The translations under genes and the position numbers were made by a program. The notes beneath the pieces are model-generated. The model did not search any database and was not told where the DNA came from. It saw only the letters and a program-made list of their open reading frames with translations. This document shows, piece after piece, positions 51,087-51,212 of a stretch of DNA of 51,212 nt (positions are counted from its first letter, which is position 1; the number at the start of each line of letters is the position of its first letter). Source of the DNA: Myxococcaceae bacterium. GTDB taxonomy: Bacteria; Myxococcota_A; Polyangia; Polyangiales; Ga0077539. The stretch is taken from assembly GCA_004297725.1 (NCBI GenBank), contig SCUS01000102.1, positions 211,901-263,112 on the forward strand, read 5' to 3'.

Positions 51087-51212
51087 CCAGATGGGCAGCC
51101 TGCTCCAGATGGGCAGCCTGCTCCAGATGGGCAGCCTGCTCCAGATGGGCAGCCTGCTCCAGATGGGCAGCCTGCTCCAGATGGGCAGCCTGCTCCAGAT
51201 GGGCAGCCTGCT
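51087..51212. repeat. 18-bp tandem repeat, seven perfect copies, reaching the window end
   Basis: The unit CCAGATGGGCAGCCTGCT is repeated seven times with no change from 51087 to 51212, the last base. The unit is a multiple of three and has no stop codon in any of the six frames. In one frame, starting at the ATG at 51091, it reads MGSLLQ repeatedly. The true copy number is unknown because the array runs to the edge; it may also be the point where an assembly broke. Confidence 0.95.

Noticed and set aside
51087..51212. Tandem array as a CRISPR
   Set aside because: Copies are directly adjacent with no spacers, the unit is only 18 bp, and no cas genes are present.

Overview
This window is very GC-rich, gene-dense DNA. 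Its gene content points to a delta-proteobacterial lineage of the Myxococcota, probably Polyangiales/Sandaracinaceae-like; the taxonomy is inferred from gene content only. The clues are Ser/Thr kinases with Pro/Ala-rich tails and a membrane anchor, MYXO-CTERM-type sorting tails, many Asp/Ala/Cys-rich lipoproteins, GTG starts and frequent 4-bp stop/start overlaps.

Layout. 1-7.4 kb (minus): a Ser/Thr kinase, a small Cys-tailed secreted protein, and the start of a type II secretion operon, gspC-gspD-gspE, with gspE running off the left edge. 7.5-8.4 kb (plus): a secreted FAM20-like kinase. 8.4-18.4 kb (minus): tolQ-tolR, then an ECF sigma gene on the opposite strand, then tolA/tonB-like, tolB, a MYXO-CTERM protein, udk, a 2Fe-2S ferredoxin, a secreted protein, a HAD phosphatase, a TPR protein and ccmB. 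Many of these overlap by 4 bp and are probably translationally coupled. 18.6-21.6 kb: a rhomboid-like protein without catalytic residues, convergent with a membrane-bound, degenerate NtrC-type AAA+ protein.

21.6-26.0 kb holds the most distinctive locus. It has a ketosynthase with an intact Cys-His-His triad, a partner ketosynthase that has lost all three residues (chain-length-factor-like), a PLP alpha-oxoamine synthase, and two adjacent acyl carrier proteins on the other strand. Together they look like a compact acyl/polyketide assembly line released by condensation with an amino acid. A tRNA-Leu(UAA) follows.

26.2-33.2 kb (minus): a 1396-residue lipoprotein that looks like two exported proteins fused end to end, another lipoprotein, a PfkB sugar/nucleoside kinase and a PDZ lipoprotein. 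33.2-38.4 kb (plus): a second Ser/Thr kinase and the TCA operon mdh-sucC-sucD, closed by a strong hairpin. 38.6-47.7 kb is accessory: lipoproteins, an M15 peptidase, a frameshifted gene remnant, and two divergent paralogous Cys-rich lipoproteins separated by about 1 kb of gene-poor DNA. 47.7 kb to the end: a SNF2-family helicase resembling DrmD of class 1 DISARM antiphage systems, then GC-rich hairpins and seven perfect copies of an 18-bp tandem repeat that reach the last base of the window.

All assignments come from reading motifs and context. No database search was run.
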